A DNA stretch of 64,000 nucleotides from assembly GCA_965199555.1 (NCBI GenBank), contig CBDASJ010000012.1:196499-260498 (forward strand), read 5' to 3'. Below, piece by piece: positions 23,963 to 33,277 of this stretch (its first letter is position 1; each line of letters opens with the position of its first letter). A program made the translations under genes and the position numbers. The DNA comes from LMUY01 sp965199555 (GTDB lineage: Bacteria > Pseudomonadota > Alphaproteobacteria > Acetobacterales > Acetobacteraceae). The notes beneath the pieces were generated by a model. It saw only the letters and a program-made list of their open reading frames with translations, ran no database searches and was not told where the DNA came from.

Positions 23963-24558
23963 GCGAAAACCTCGTTCAGGCTGTGCACCTTCATCCCCCA
24001 CGCGCCGCCGACGATCGTGCTGACAGATCCCGGGCTGACCTCGAACCGGTCGTGATGGTCCAGCGACAGGCCGAGCGCGTGGCACAAGGCCGCCTTGATG
24101 ACGTCGGCATGGCTGACCGCGGCGACGGCCGCGCCGTCCGGCTGCGACACGAACGTATGGGACAGCCACGTCGCGATGCGGGTCTGCACGTCCAGCATGG
24201 CCTCTCCTCCTGGCGGCCGGTGGTGGCTGCGTGCCCCGTTCCAACGGTCCCACGCCGGATCGTTCCGAAGCTCGGCAAACTCCCGGCCGGTCCAGCTCCC
24301 GAAATCGATCTCGTCTAGCGCCTCGGCCCGCTGGGGCACCAGGCCCAGGGCGGTGCCGATGATGGCGGCGGTCTCCCCTGCGCGCTGGCGCGGGCTGGCA
24401 TACAGCGTGCCGATGCCGTATTGCGCCAGGTGGCGTGCCACGCCCTCCGCTTCGCGCCGGCCTTCAGGGGCCAGCGCGATGCCGGGCATGCGCCCGCACA
24501 GCGTGCGGCCGATCACGCCGTGCGTCCCATGCCGGACCAGGAACAGCGTCGTTGTCAT
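23959..24558 (-). CDS. Histidine phosphatase-family protein
   Basis: The 199 residues carry the phosphoglycerate-mutase-like RHG catalytic motif (LVRHGTHG, residues 7-14), LYASPRQRAGETAAII, the proton-donor region LDEIDFGSWTGREF and the second histidine in VAAVSHADVIKA. Such enzymes remove phosphate from small molecules; in sugar pathways they act on sugar phosphates such as heptose or ribazole phosphate. It is coupled to the methyltransferase and divergent from the epimerase operon (176-bp gap with no further gene). Confidence 0.87.
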   Translation of the reverse strand: MTTTLFLVRHGTHGVIGRTLCGRMPGIALAPEGRREAEGVARHLAQYGIGTLYASPRQRAGETAAIIGTALGLVPQRAEALDEIDFGSWTGREFAELRNDPAWDRWNGARSHHRPPGGEAMLDVQTRIATWLSHTFVSQPDGAAVAAVSHADVIKAALCHALGLSLDHHDRFEVSPGSVSTIVGGAWGMKVHSLNEVFA

Positions 24559-24734
24559 TGCGGTTGTATCGTATGAGAAAGCGTGTGGCGGGCCATTTCG
24601 ATGTTTTTCTGTTCTCCTGCCGGGAACGTGCGAGCAGGTCGGTTGTTAGGCGCGATGGGTTTGGAGAAGGCAGATGACGTGACCAGCCCGGGGGCAATCG
24701 TATATCTCTGGACCATCGGGCGAGGAACTCACGG

Positions 24735-25850
24735 ATGTCAAAGACTGTTCTGATCACCGGGGGCGCCGGCTTCATCGGGCGTCACGTGGCGCGTGCCCTG
24801 ATCGAACGAGGCGACCGCGTCCGCATCCTCGACTCCCTGTTGCAACAGGTCCATCCCCAGCAGATCCGTCCGGACGAGCTCGATCCAGACGCGGAGCTCG
24901 TGGTCGGCGACATCCGCGATGCGGCCGCGGTCAAGCAGGCGTTGCGCGGCGTGGATGAGGTCGTGCACCTCGCGGCCGAGGTCGGCGTCGGGCAGAGCAT
25001 GTATGCCGTCGAGCGCTATACCTCCGTCAACGAGCTCGGCACGGCCGTGCTGTTCCAGCAGTTGATCGAGAACCCGGTGCGGCGCGTTGTGGTCGCGTCG
25101 TCCATGAGCATCTATGGCGAAGGCCGCTACCGCAGCCCCGATGGCAGCGTGCGCGACGACGTGGTGCGGCCGGAACGCGGCCCGACCGGGTCCTGGGATC
25201 CGGTGGACGCTGCCACCGGGGAGCCGCTGGTCCCGGTCCCCACGCCGGAAGACAAGAAAGGGGCGCTGGCTTCCGTCTATGCCATCGGCAAGTTCGTGCA
25301 GGAGCGGCTGACCCTGACACTGACGCGGCAATACGGCATGCAGGGCGTGGCGTTGCGCTTGTGGAATGTGTACGGCCCCGGGCAGGCGCTGTCCAACCCC
25401 TATACCGGGGTGCTCGCCATCTTCGCGTCACGCATCGCCAGCGGGCGGCGGCCGATGATCTTCGAGGACGGGCAGCAGCGGCGCGACTTCGTGCACGTGT
25501 CCGACATCGCCCGCGCCTTTCTGCTCGCATTGGACAAGCCGGCCGCGAATGGCGAGGTGTTCAACATCGCCAGCGGCGAGGACCGCACGATCGAGCAAGT
25601 CGCGCGCCTCCAGGCGGCGTCGATGGGCTATCCCGGCCTGGCACCGGAGATAATCGGGCAGATGCGGGCCGGCGACATCCGCCACTGCATCCCGGACCTG
25701 GGCAAGGCACGGCGCATCCTGGGCTACGCGCCGCAGCAGGATTTCGGCGAAGGGCTCACCGCGTTGGCGGAATGGGTCGCCCGGCAGGAGGTCGACGACC
25801 GCGTCGGCGAAGCGCGCCGCGAACTTGAGCTGCGAGGGCTGGTGGCGTGA
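24735..25850 (+). CDS. NAD-dependent epimerase/dehydratase (dTDP-rhamnose 4-epimerase-like)
   Basis: This is an extended short-chain dehydrogenase of 371 residues. The NAD site is ITGGAGFIGRHVARAL (7-22), the catalytic serine lies in VVASSMSIYG, and the Tyr-Lys pair in SVYAIGKFVQE. The inserted stretch before it (WDPVDAATGEPLVPVPTPED) resembles dTDP-L-rhamnose 4-epimerases; a UDP-glucose epimerase activity is an alternative. GAGGA lies 9 nt before the ATG. It is the first of eight genes joined by 4-bp overlaps and probably supplies the sugar nucleotide to the downstream transferases. Confidence 0.88.
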   Translation: MSKTVLITGGAGFIGRHVARALIERGDRVRILDSLLQQVHPQQIRPDELDPDAELVVGDIRDAAAVKQALRGVDEVVHLAAEVGVGQSMYAVERYTSVNELGTAVLFQQLIENPVRRVVVASSMSIYGEGRYRSPDGSVRDDVVRPERGPTGSWDPVDAATGEPLVPVPTPEDKKGALASVYAIGKFVQERLTLTLTRQYGMQGVALRLWNVYGPGQALSNPYTGVLAIFASRIASGRRPMIFEDGQQRRDFVHVSDIARAFLLALDKPAANGEVFNIASGEDRTIEQVARLQAASMGYPGLAPEIIGQMRAGDIRHCIPDLGKARRILGYAPQQDFGEGLTALAEWVARQEVDDRVGEARRELELRGLVA

Positions 25851-26911
25851 CCGCTTCATCGGCGCCCATCCTGGTGACCGGTGGCGCGGGCTTCGTCGGC
25901 TGCAACATTGTGGACCGACTGGCGAGCCAGGGCCATTCCGTCCGCATCCTGGACAGCCTGGCGCGGCCCGGCGTGCAGCGCAATTTGGATTGGCTGACCT
26001 CGCGGCACGGCGACCGCATCGATTGTACCGTGGGCGACATCCGTGATCGCGCGACCGTGGAACGCGCCGCCGCCGGCGTGGAGGCCGTGTTCCACATGGC
26101 GGCCCAGGTCGCGGTGACGACCAGCTTCACCGACCCGGTGGAGGATTTCGAGGTCAATGTCGGCGGCGCCATCAACCTGCTGGAAGCGGTGCGGCGCCAA
26201 GGCCGGCGCATCCCGCTGGTGTTCGCCAGCACCAACAAGGTGTACGGCGACCTGGCCGATATCCCGCTGCGGCTGCGCGACAAGGCCTATCTGCCGGCGG
26301 ATGACGCCCTGCGGGAGCGTGGCGTCGACGAAACCCGGCCGTTGGAATTCCACACGCCCTATGGCTGCTCCAAGGGCGCCGCCGACCAGTATGTGCTCGA
26401 TTACGCGCGGAGCTTCGGCCTGCCGACCTGCGTGATGCGGATGAGCTGCATCTACGGCCCGCGGCAGATGGGGACCGAGGACCAGGGCTGGGTGGCGCAT
26501 TTCCTGATCCGCGCCCTGGCCTCGCGGGACATCAGCATCTATGGCGACGGCCAGCAGGTGCGGGATATCCTGCACGTGTCCGACGCGGTGGACGCCTACC
26601 TGGCGGCGTGGCACTCCATCGATGCCGTGTCCGGCCGGGCGTTCAACATCGGCGGCGGGCCGTCCAACGCCGTCAGCCTGCTGCAACTGATCGGCCATAT
26701 TGAGCGGGTGATCGGCAGCCCCGTGCGAGTGAACTTCCATGATTGGCGACCCGGCGACCAACGCTACTTCGTGGCGGACACCAACGCGGCCCGCACCGCC
26801 TTGCGTTTGGGGCGGCCGCGTGAGTGGCAGGACGGCGTGGCGGACCTCGCGCGATGGCTGACGTCGCAGCGCGTGGTGGGGCTCGGGTCAGCGCAGAACG
26901 TCGCGGCTTGA
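25847..26911 (+). CDS. NAD-dependent epimerase, CDP-paratose 2-epimerase-like
   Basis: The 354-residue protein is a second extended SDR: NAD motif VTGGAGFVGCNIVDRL, catalytic region FASTNKVYGDL and YGCSKGAADQYVLDYAR. The following MSCIYGPRQMGTEDQGWVAH is highly characteristic of CDP-paratose/CDP-tyvelose 2-epimerases (RfbE/TyvE). That suggests 2-epimerisation of a nucleotide sugar. The GTG start overlaps the preceding stop (GTGA). Confidence 0.88.
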   Translation: MTASSAPILVTGGAGFVGCNIVDRLASQGHSVRILDSLARPGVQRNLDWLTSRHGDRIDCTVGDIRDRATVERAAAGVEAVFHMAAQVAVTTSFTDPVEDFEVNVGGAINLLEAVRRQGRRIPLVFASTNKVYGDLADIPLRLRDKAYLPADDALRERGVDETRPLEFHTPYGCSKGAADQYVLDYARSFGLPTCVMRMSCIYGPRQMGTEDQGWVAHFLIRALASRDISIYGDGQQVRDILHVSDAVDAYLAAWHSIDAVSGRAFNIGGGPSNAVSLLQLIGHIERVIGSPVRVNFHDWRPGDQRYFVADTNAARTALRLGRPREWQDGVADLARWLTSQRVVGLGSAQNVAA

Positions 26912-27975
26912 CGCCGGGGCAGGCCCGCATCCTGATGACGGCGGATGCGGTTGGTGGTGTTTGGGGCTATGCGACAGACTTGGCCGCCGGGCTGCGGGAC
27001 TCCGGCCACGAGGTGACGTTGGCGGTGGTTGGCCCGTCGCCGCGGCGTGAACAAATCGTGCCGTCCGGCGTGGCGGTGATCGATACCGGCCTCCCGCTGG
27101 ATTGGCTGGCCGAGGATGAGGACGCCATCCTCGCCGCCGGATCCGTTCTGTCCCAGGTTGCGGGGGATTGCCGGGCGACGCTGATCCACCTGAACAGCCC
27201 GGCCTTAGCCGCCGGCGGCGGGTTGCGGGCGCCGGTGGTGGGGGTTTGCCATTCCTGCCTCGCCACCTGGTGGGACGCGGTGCACGAGGAGGATCTGCCG
27301 CCGCATCTGGCTTGGCGCCGCGACATCCTCGCGCGCGGCTACACGGCGTGCGACCGCTTGATCGCGCCCAGCCGGTCGTTCGCCGATGCGACCGCCGCGC
27401 GGTTCCACGTGTCGCCGATCGTCGTTCCGAACGGCCGCTCCTCCTTGGCATGCATGGGCGGGGCCAAGGATGCCTTCGTGCTGACCGCCGGCCGGTTGTG
27501 GGACGCCGGGAAGAACGTGCAGACCCTGGACCGTGCCGCCAACCTAATGCGCGGCGCCGTGTATGCCGCCGGGGCGCCGCACGGGCCGGACGGCGCCAGC
27601 GTGGCGCTCGATGCGGTGGAAAGCCTGGGCGTGCTGGACCCGGCAGCGATGCAGGCGGCTTTGTGCCAGGCGGCCGTGTTCGTGTCCCTGGCGCTGTACG
27701 AGCCGTTCGGCCTTGCCGTGTTGGAGGCTGCCCAGGCGGGCTGCGCGTTGGTGCTGTCCGACATCACCACGTTCCGCGAACTATGGTCGGACGCGGCGGT
27801 GTTCGTCCCGGCCCACGACGCGGCCTCCGTCGCCGCCGTGCTGGATGGGTTGCTGGACGACCCGGTCGAGGCCAGCCGCCTGGGTGCGTTGGCTCGGGCG
27901 CGGGCGGCGCAATTCACGCCGGAAGCGATGGTCGCCGGAACCCTGGCGGTGTACGGGCTGGATCGGCTGACGTGA
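26908..27975 (+). CDS. Glycosyltransferase family 4-like (GT-B)
   Basis: The 355-residue protein shows a GT-B fold: N-terminal MTADAVGGVWGYATDLAAGL acceptor-side glycine loop, CDRLIAPSRSFADA hinge, and the donor-site E-x7-E motif in ALYEPFGLAVLEAAQAG. I place the start at a TTG overlapping the previous stop (TTGA) because all other junctions in this chain are such overlaps; an ATG at 26854 would give 18 more residues inside the previous gene. The sugar and acceptor are unknown. It acts on the cytoplasmic face. Confidence 0.83.
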   Translation: MTPGQARILMTADAVGGVWGYATDLAAGLRDSGHEVTLAVVGPSPRREQIVPSGVAVIDTGLPLDWLAEDEDAILAAGSVLSQVAGDCRATLIHLNSPALAAGGGLRAPVVGVCHSCLATWWDAVHEEDLPPHLAWRRDILARGYTACDRLIAPSRSFADATAARFHVSPIVVPNGRSSLACMGGAKDAFVLTAGRLWDAGKNVQTLDRAANLMRGAVYAAGAPHGPDGASVALDAVESLGVLDPAAMQAALCQAAVFVSLALYEPFGLAVLEAAQAGCALVLSDITTFRELWSDAAVFVPAHDAASVAAVLDGLLDDPVEASRLGALARARAAQFTPEAMVAGTLAVYGLDRLT

Positions 27976-29090
27976 GGGTCGTCTACTTCACGCACTCCCT
28001 CGCCTCCTGCTGGAACCACGGCAACGCGCATTTCCTGCGCGGCGTGTTGCGCGAGTTGCTGGCACGCGGCCACCACGTGACGGCATACGAGCCGGAAGGC
28101 GCCTGGAGCCTGGCCAACCTGCTGGCGGAGCATGGCGAGGCCGGGTTGCTCCCGTATCACGAGGCCTACCCCGAGCTGACCTCGCACCCCTTTGGGCCGG
28201 ACCTGGATCTGGCGGAGGCCTGCAACGGCGCGGACCTGGTGATCGTGCACGAATGGAACGAGCCGGCTTTGGTCGCCGGGGTGGGCCGGGTACGCGCCGC
28301 CGGCGGCCGGTTCACGCTGCTGTTCCACGACACGCATCACCGCGCCGTCAGCGATCCTGACGCCATGCGCGCTTATGCATTGGATGCGTATGACGGCATC
28401 CTGGCCTTTGGTGAAACCTTGGCCGAGACGTATCGCGGCTGGGGCTGGGGTGACCGCGTGTTCGTGTGGCACGAGGCGGCCGACACGCGACTGTTCCAGC
28501 CTCCGGCACACGAGACGCGGCGCGAGGGCCTGGTGTGGATCGGCAATTGGGGCGACGGCGAGCGCACGCGGGAGATCGAGAGCTTCCTGCTGGCGCCGGC
28601 GCGAACGGCCGAACTGCCGCTGACGATCCATGGTGTGCGATATCCGCCGGACGCCCTCGCCTTGGTGAACGAGTATGGCGTTTCCTATCGCGGCTGGCTG
28701 GCGAACGCTGCCGCGCCTGCGGTGTTCGCGAACCACCTGGCGACGATCCACGTGCCACGGCGATTCTACGCCCAGCAGCTCCCGGGCATTCCCACCATCC
28801 GGGTGTTCGAGGCGCTGGCTTGCGGCATTCCGTTGCTGAGCGCACCTTGGTCCGACAGCGAAGGGCTGTTCACGCCCGGCGAGGACTTCCTCGTGGCGAA
28901 GGACGGTCCTACGATGACCGCCAGGCTCAAGGATGTGCGGAACGACGCCGACTTGCGACGCGCGCTAGCCGCGCACGGCTTGCGCACGATCCAGAACCGT
29001 CACACCTGCGCCCATCGTGTCGATGAATTGCTCGGCATCATGACGCAACTGGGAGATCGGGACACGATGCGAGTGGGGAGTGCCGGGTGA
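27972..29090 (+). CDS. CgeB-like glycosyltransferase, copy 1
   Basis: The 372-residue GT-B protein opens MRVVYFTHSLASCWNHGNAH and has the C-terminal CgeB/Glyco_trans_1 pattern FYAQQLPGIPTIRVFEALAC, GIPLLSAPWSDSEGLFTPGEDFL. CgeB is known from Bacillus spore-crust glycosylation; similar proteins occur in many Gram-negative surface-glycan clusters. It starts with GTG in a GTGA overlap. Of the three CgeB-like copies here it is the most divergent, with a distinct N-terminal half (VIVHEWNEPALVAGVG, FHDTHHRAVS). Confidence 0.82.
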   Translation: MRVVYFTHSLASCWNHGNAHFLRGVLRELLARGHHVTAYEPEGAWSLANLLAEHGEAGLLPYHEAYPELTSHPFGPDLDLAEACNGADLVIVHEWNEPALVAGVGRVRAAGGRFTLLFHDTHHRAVSDPDAMRAYALDAYDGILAFGETLAETYRGWGWGDRVFVWHEAADTRLFQPPAHETRREGLVWIGNWGDGERTREIESFLLAPARTAELPLTIHGVRYPPDALALVNEYGVSYRGWLANAAAPAVFANHLATIHVPRRFYAQQLPGIPTIRVFEALACGIPLLSAPWSDSEGLFTPGEDFLVAKDGPTMTARLKDVRNDADLRRALAAHGLRTIQNRHTCAHRVDELLGIMTQLGDRDTMRVGSAG

Positions 29091-30175
29091 AGATCGCGTT
29101 CTACGGCTCCAGCCTGCTATCCGCCTACTGGAACGGTGCCGCGACGTATTACCGCGGTATGCTGGGGGAGTTGGCGAAGCGTGGCTACGGCGTCACCTTC
29201 TTCGAGCCGGACGCGTTCGACCGGCAAGCGCATCGTGATATCGACCCACCCGACTGGGCGCGCGTCGTCGTCTACGGGGCCACGCCCGAAGCCTGCCGCG
29301 ACGTCATGGCGCAGGCCGCCGATGCCGACGTGGTCGTGAAGGCCAGTGGCGTGGGCGTGTTCGATACGGAGCTGCTGGACGTGTTCGCGCTCGCCCGGCC
29401 GGACGCGATCCGCATTTTCTGGGACGTGGATGCGCCGGCGACCTTGGCGGAGCTCCGCCCGGCCCCGGACCACAGGCTGCGGCAGATCCTGCCGGACCTC
29501 GACTATGTTTTCACCTATGGCGGCGGCCCGCCCGTGGTGGCCGGCTACCACGCCATCGGCGCGCCGCGTTGCGTGCCGATCTACAACGCGCTGGACCCGG
29601 CCACGCACCACCCCGTGGCTGCGGCGGCTCGGTTCGCCGCCGACCTGTCCCTGCTCGCCAACCGCCTGCCAGACCGTGAAGCGCGGATCGAACAGTTCTT
29701 CCTGCACGCGGGCGCGGTGCTGCCGGAGCGCCGGTTCCTTCTCGGCGGCAGCGGGTGGGACGACAAGCCGATGGCGGCGAACATCACGCGGGTCGGGCAT
29801 GTCGGCACGGTGGACCACAACGCGTTCAATTGTTCGGCCCTCGCCGTGCTGAACGTGGCGCGCGACAGCATGGCGCAAATCGGCTTCTCCCCGGCGACGC
29901 GCGTGTTCGAGGCAGCGGGCGCCGGCGCCTGCCTGATCACCGATGCATGGGACGGCATCGACCTGTTCCTGAAGCCGGGGGAAGAGATCCTCGTCGCCCG
30001 CGACGGGCAGGACGTGGCGCAGCACCTGCAAGCGCTCACCCCCGCCCATGCCGGCGCGATCGGCGCGGCGGCCCGGCAGCGCGTGTTGCGCGACCACACC
30101 TACGCGCAGCGCGCGGCGGAGGTGGACGGGTTGCTGCGCTCCGCCTTGGCGGCGCGCCGTGGGGTCGCGGCGTGA
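29087..30175 (+). CDS. CgeB-like glycosyltransferase, copy 2
   Basis: This 362-residue GT-B protein starts MKIAFYGSSLLSAYWNGAAT and contains FFEPDAFDRQAHRDIDPPDW, IRIFWDVDAPATLAEL and the C-terminal GFSPATRVFEAAGAGACLIT, DAWDGIDLFLKPGEEIL. It aligns throughout with copy 3, sharing the CgeB signature FSP-x-RxFEAA-x-C/G-x-PI/LI-x-DxWDGID. The GTGA overlap couples it to copy 1. It probably adds a sugar to a carrier or glycan in the cytoplasm. Confidence 0.82.
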   Translation: MKIAFYGSSLLSAYWNGAATYYRGMLGELAKRGYGVTFFEPDAFDRQAHRDIDPPDWARVVVYGATPEACRDVMAQAADADVVVKASGVGVFDTELLDVFALARPDAIRIFWDVDAPATLAELRPAPDHRLRQILPDLDYVFTYGGGPPVVAGYHAIGAPRCVPIYNALDPATHHPVAAAARFAADLSLLANRLPDREARIEQFFLHAGAVLPERRFLLGGSGWDDKPMAANITRVGHVGTVDHNAFNCSALAVLNVARDSMAQIGFSPATRVFEAAGAGACLITDAWDGIDLFLKPGEEILVARDGQDVAQHLQALTPAHAGAIGAAARQRVLRDHTYAQRAAEVDGLLRSALAARRGVAA

Positions 30176-31278
30176 GCGACCGGCTGAGCGTCGTCGTGCT
30201 CGGGCTGAGCCTGTCCTCGGCCTGGGGCAACGGCCATGCCGTCACGTTTCGCGCCTTGTTGCAGGCCTTTGCCGCGCGCGGCCACCGGGTGGTGTTCCTG
30301 GAACGCGACATGCCGTGGTACGCGGAGCATCGCGATCTAGTCGACCCGGCCTATTGCCAGTTGGAACTCTACGGGGATTTGCCTCAGTTGCGCGGTTGGG
30401 CCCCGACGGTCGCGGCAGCGGACGCGGTTATCGTCGGTTCCTACGTTCCGGAGGGCATCGCGGTCGGTGATTGGGCGATGCAGACCGCGCGCGGGCCGGT
30501 CGCGTTCTACGACATCGACACGCCCGTCACGATGGCGGCGCTGGACCGCGGGGACAACGCCTACCTGGCGGCCGAACAAATCGCGCGTTACGACCTGTAC
30601 CTGTCCTTCACGGGCGGCCCCACCCTGGACCGGCTGGAACGCCGTCACGGCTCCCCGGCGGCGCGGGCCTTGTACTGCTCCGTCGACCCGGCGGTCTACC
30701 AGCCGGTGGAAACGGCTCGACGGTGGGATCTGTCCTACCTCGGCACCTACAGCGATGACCGGCAGCCGGTGCTGGAACGGCTGTTGCTGGACGCCGCGCG
30801 GCGGGCACCGCAGCGCCGGTTCGCCGTTGCCGGCCCGCTTTACCCCGACAGCATCGAATGGCCCGCCAATGTCGAGCGCCTGCACCACGTGCCGCCCGCC
30901 GACCACCCGGCCTTCTACGGCGCCAGCGGGTTCACCCTGAACGTCACGCGCGCCGACATGGTCGCGGCCGGGTTCAGCCCGAGCATCCGCTTGTTCGAGG
31001 CCGCGGCCTGCGGGACGCCCATCCTGTCCGATGTTTGGGACGGCATCGACACGGTCCTGGTGCCTGACACGGAGATCACGCTGGTGCAAACGGCGGATGA
31101 CGTGCTGGCCGCGTTGGACCTGCCCGAAGCGCGACGGCGGGCCATGGGGCACGCGGCACGAACGGCCGTCCTGCAGCGCCATTCCGCGGCGCACCGAGCG
31201 GAAACCCTGGAACAAGCGTTGCGCCAGGCCATCGCGCGACGGCACGCCGCCGTGGGTGAACTGGCGTTGCAGCGATGA
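30172..31278 (+). CDS. CgeB-like glycosyltransferase, copy 3
   Basis: The 368-residue protein opens with SVVVLGLSLSSAWGNGHAVT, then VVFLERDMPWYAEHRD, VAFYDIDTPVTMAAL and the shared C-terminal signature GFSPSIRLFEAAACGTPILS, DVWDGIDTVLVPDTEI. It is a tandem paralogue of copy 2. The GTG start overlaps the preceding stop. Three successive CgeB-like enzymes suggest stepwise addition of several sugars or several acceptors. Confidence 0.82.
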   Translation: MSDRLSVVVLGLSLSSAWGNGHAVTFRALLQAFAARGHRVVFLERDMPWYAEHRDLVDPAYCQLELYGDLPQLRGWAPTVAAADAVIVGSYVPEGIAVGDWAMQTARGPVAFYDIDTPVTMAALDRGDNAYLAAEQIARYDLYLSFTGGPTLDRLERRHGSPAARALYCSVDPAVYQPVETARRWDLSYLGTYSDDRQPVLERLLLDAARRAPQRRFAVAGPLYPDSIEWPANVERLHHVPPADHPAFYGASGFTLNVTRADMVAAGFSPSIRLFEAAACGTPILSDVWDGIDTVLVPDTEITLVQTADDVLAALDLPEARRRAMGHAARTAVLQRHSAAHRAETLEQALRQAIARRHAAVGELALQR

Positions 31279-32231
31279 TGCGGGCGGCCATCCTCACCGG
31301 TCCTGGCCGGGTGGAGATCGTCCGCGTGCCGGTGCCGGAGCCGGGCGCCGGGCAGCTTCGCGTGCGGTTGGCGGGGTGCGGGGTTTGCGCGTCCAATCTC
31401 GGCCCTTGGGCCGGGCCGGACTGGATGACCTTCCCGACGGAACCGGGCGCGCTGGGGCACGAAGGCTGGGGCACCGTCGACGCGATCGGGCCGGGCGTGA
31501 CGGGCTTCGCCCCGGGGGAGCCGGTCGCCACGCTGGGCCAGCACGCCTATGCCGAGTACGACCTGGCGGCGGCGGACAGCGTCGTCAAGCTGACCGAGGG
31601 CCTCGCCGCCCGGCCGTTCCCGGGGGAGCCGCTGGGCTGCGCGCTCAACATCTTCCGTCGCAGCCAGGTGACGGCCGGGCAAACGGTGGCCATCGTCGGC
31701 ATCGGCTTCCTGGGCGCGCTGCTCACGCGCCTGGCCACGGATGCCGGGGCGCGCGTCATCGCCATTTCGCGGCGGCCGTTTTCCTTGGCGGTGGCGCGCC
31801 GCATGGGGGCCGCCGAAACCATCGCCATGGACGACCATTACGCCATCATCGACCAGGTGCGGCGGCTGACCGATGGGGCGCTGTGCGAGCGCGTCATCGA
31901 GGCCGTGGGCAAGCAATGGCCGCTGGACCTCGCCGGCGAGCTGACCGGGGAACGGGGCCGGCTGGTGATCGCCGGCTACCACCAGGACGGCCCGCGCCAG
32001 GTCAACATGCAGATGTGGAACTGGCGCGGGCTGGATGTGATCAACGCGCATGAGCGTGACCCGGCGATCTACCTGGACGGCATGCACGCGGCCGCGGACG
32101 CCGTTGGCAGCGGCCGGCTCGACCCCGATCCGTTGTACACCCACAGCTACGCGCTGGAGGAGCTGGGCACCGCGCTCGACGCAACGCGGGACCGGCCGGA
32201 CGGCTTCCTGAAAGCCCTGGTGATGCTGTGA
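31275..32231 (+). CDS. Medium-chain (zinc-type) alcohol dehydrogenase-like protein
   Basis: The 318-residue protein has the GroES-like domain with the catalytic-zinc Cys and His regions (LAGCGVCASNLGPW; GALGHEGWGTVDAIG) and the Rossmann motif VAIVGIGFLGALLTRLATDA. The structural-zinc four-cysteine loop is absent and the protein is shorter than the usual 340-350 residues. In this cluster it could oxidise or reduce a sugar hydroxyl or keto group; the last part (NMQMWNWRGLDVINAHERDP) is typical of sugar-cluster members. It starts in an ATGA overlap. Confidence 0.82.
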   Translation: MMRAAILTGPGRVEIVRVPVPEPGAGQLRVRLAGCGVCASNLGPWAGPDWMTFPTEPGALGHEGWGTVDAIGPGVTGFAPGEPVATLGQHAYAEYDLAAADSVVKLTEGLAARPFPGEPLGCALNIFRRSQVTAGQTVAIVGIGFLGALLTRLATDAGARVIAISRRPFSLAVARRMGAAETIAMDDHYAIIDQVRRLTDGALCERVIEAVGKQWPLDLAGELTGERGRLVIAGYHQDGPRQVNMQMWNWRGLDVINAHERDPAIYLDGMHAAADAVGSGRLDPDPLYTHSYALEELGTALDATRDRPDGFLKALVML

Positions 32232-33277
32232 GCCGGCGCGTCCGGCTCGGCTTCCTCGGCCTTGGCTGGATCGGCCGCCACCGCATGGCGGCGATGCTGG
32301 ACGGTGGCCAGGTCGAGGCCGCGGGCTTCCTCGACCCCGCGCCCGAACAAGCGGCAGAGGCGCGCCGCCTGGCACCGACCATCCAGCAAGCGGACACGCT
32401 CGACGCGCTGCTGGACCTCGGGCTGGACGGGCTGGTGATCGCCACGCCGAGCGCGGGGCATGCCGGGCAGTCCATCGCCGCGCTCCAGCGGGGCGTCGCC
32501 GTGTTCTGCCAGAAGCCGCTTGGCCGAAACGAAGGCGAAACCGCGGCCGTCGTCGCCGCCGCGGAACAGGCTGGCCGCTTGCTCGGCGTCGATCTGTCCT
32601 ACCGGCACATCGACGGCATGCGGCACATCCGCGAGTTGGTGGCGGCCGGCGCGCTCGGCCGCATCCATGCGGTGGATTTGGTGTTCCACAATGCCTACGG
32701 GCCGGACAAGCCGTGGTTCTACGACCCGCAGCAATCCGGAGGCGGGTGCGTGATCGACCTCGGCGTCCACCTGGTGGATTTGGCGCTGTGGACGCTCGGC
32801 TTTCCGGCGGTGTCGGCGGTGTCGGCGCAGCTCTTCTCCGGCGGCCACCGTTTGGCGGAGCGGCCGGGCCAGGTGGAGGACCACGCCGTCGCCTTGCTGG
32901 AACTGGCGACGGGCACGGCGGTCCAGCTCAGTTGTTCGTGGCGGCTGCATGCCGGCCGCGACGCCATCATCTCGGCTGCGTTCCACGGCTCGGCAGGCGG
33001 CGCGACGCTGCGGAACCTCGACGGCTCGTTCTACGACTTCACCGCGGAACGGTATTCCGGCACCGCGACGGAAATCTTGGCGATGCCGCCGGACCCCTGG
33101 GGCGGCAAGGCGGCGGTGGATTGGGCAGTGCGCCTGGCAGCGGGCGAAGGGTTCGATGCGGACGCCTGGCGCTTCGTGGAGGTCGCCCAGGTGCTGGACC
33201 GCATCTACGACCCGGCCAGGTCGCGGGCGACGTCCGCCAGCACGCTGCCCCAGTCGCCCGGCGCCGGCTGCCGGTAA
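32228..33277 (+). CDS. Gfo/Idh/MocA-family oxidoreductase
   Basis: This is a 349-residue NAD(P)-dependent sugar oxidoreductase: N-terminal GFLGLGWIGRHRMAAML, the lysine-proline motif VFCQKPLGRNEGE (the EKP-type motif with Gln replacing Glu), and the GGGCVIDLGVHLVDLALWTL segment of the C-terminal domain. Members oxidise or reduce keto-sugars and nucleotide sugars. The GTG start overlaps the preceding stop. The last about 24 codons overlap the converging GT9-like gene by 73 bp. It is the final gene of the eight-gene chain. Confidence 0.85.
   Translation: MSRRVRLGFLGLGWIGRHRMAAMLDGGQVEAAGFLDPAPEQAAEARRLAPTIQQADTLDALLDLGLDGLVIATPSAGHAGQSIAALQRGVAVFCQKPLGRNEGETAAVVAAAEQAGRLLGVDLSYRHIDGMRHIRELVAAGALGRIHAVDLVFHNAYGPDKPWFYDPQQSGGGCVIDLGVHLVDLALWTLGFPAVSAVSAQLFSGGHRLAERPGQVEDHAVALLELATGTAVQLSCSWRLHAGRDAIISAAFHGSAGGATLRNLDGSFYDFTAERYSGTATEILAMPPDPWGGKAAVDWAVRLAAGEGFDADAWRFVEVAQVLDRIYDPARSRATSASTLPQSPGAGCR

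Noticed and set aside
24735..33277. Standard O-antigen or capsule locus
   Set aside because: Wzx, Wzy, Wzz, ABC-export and initiating phosphoglycosyltransferase genes are all absent from the cluster.
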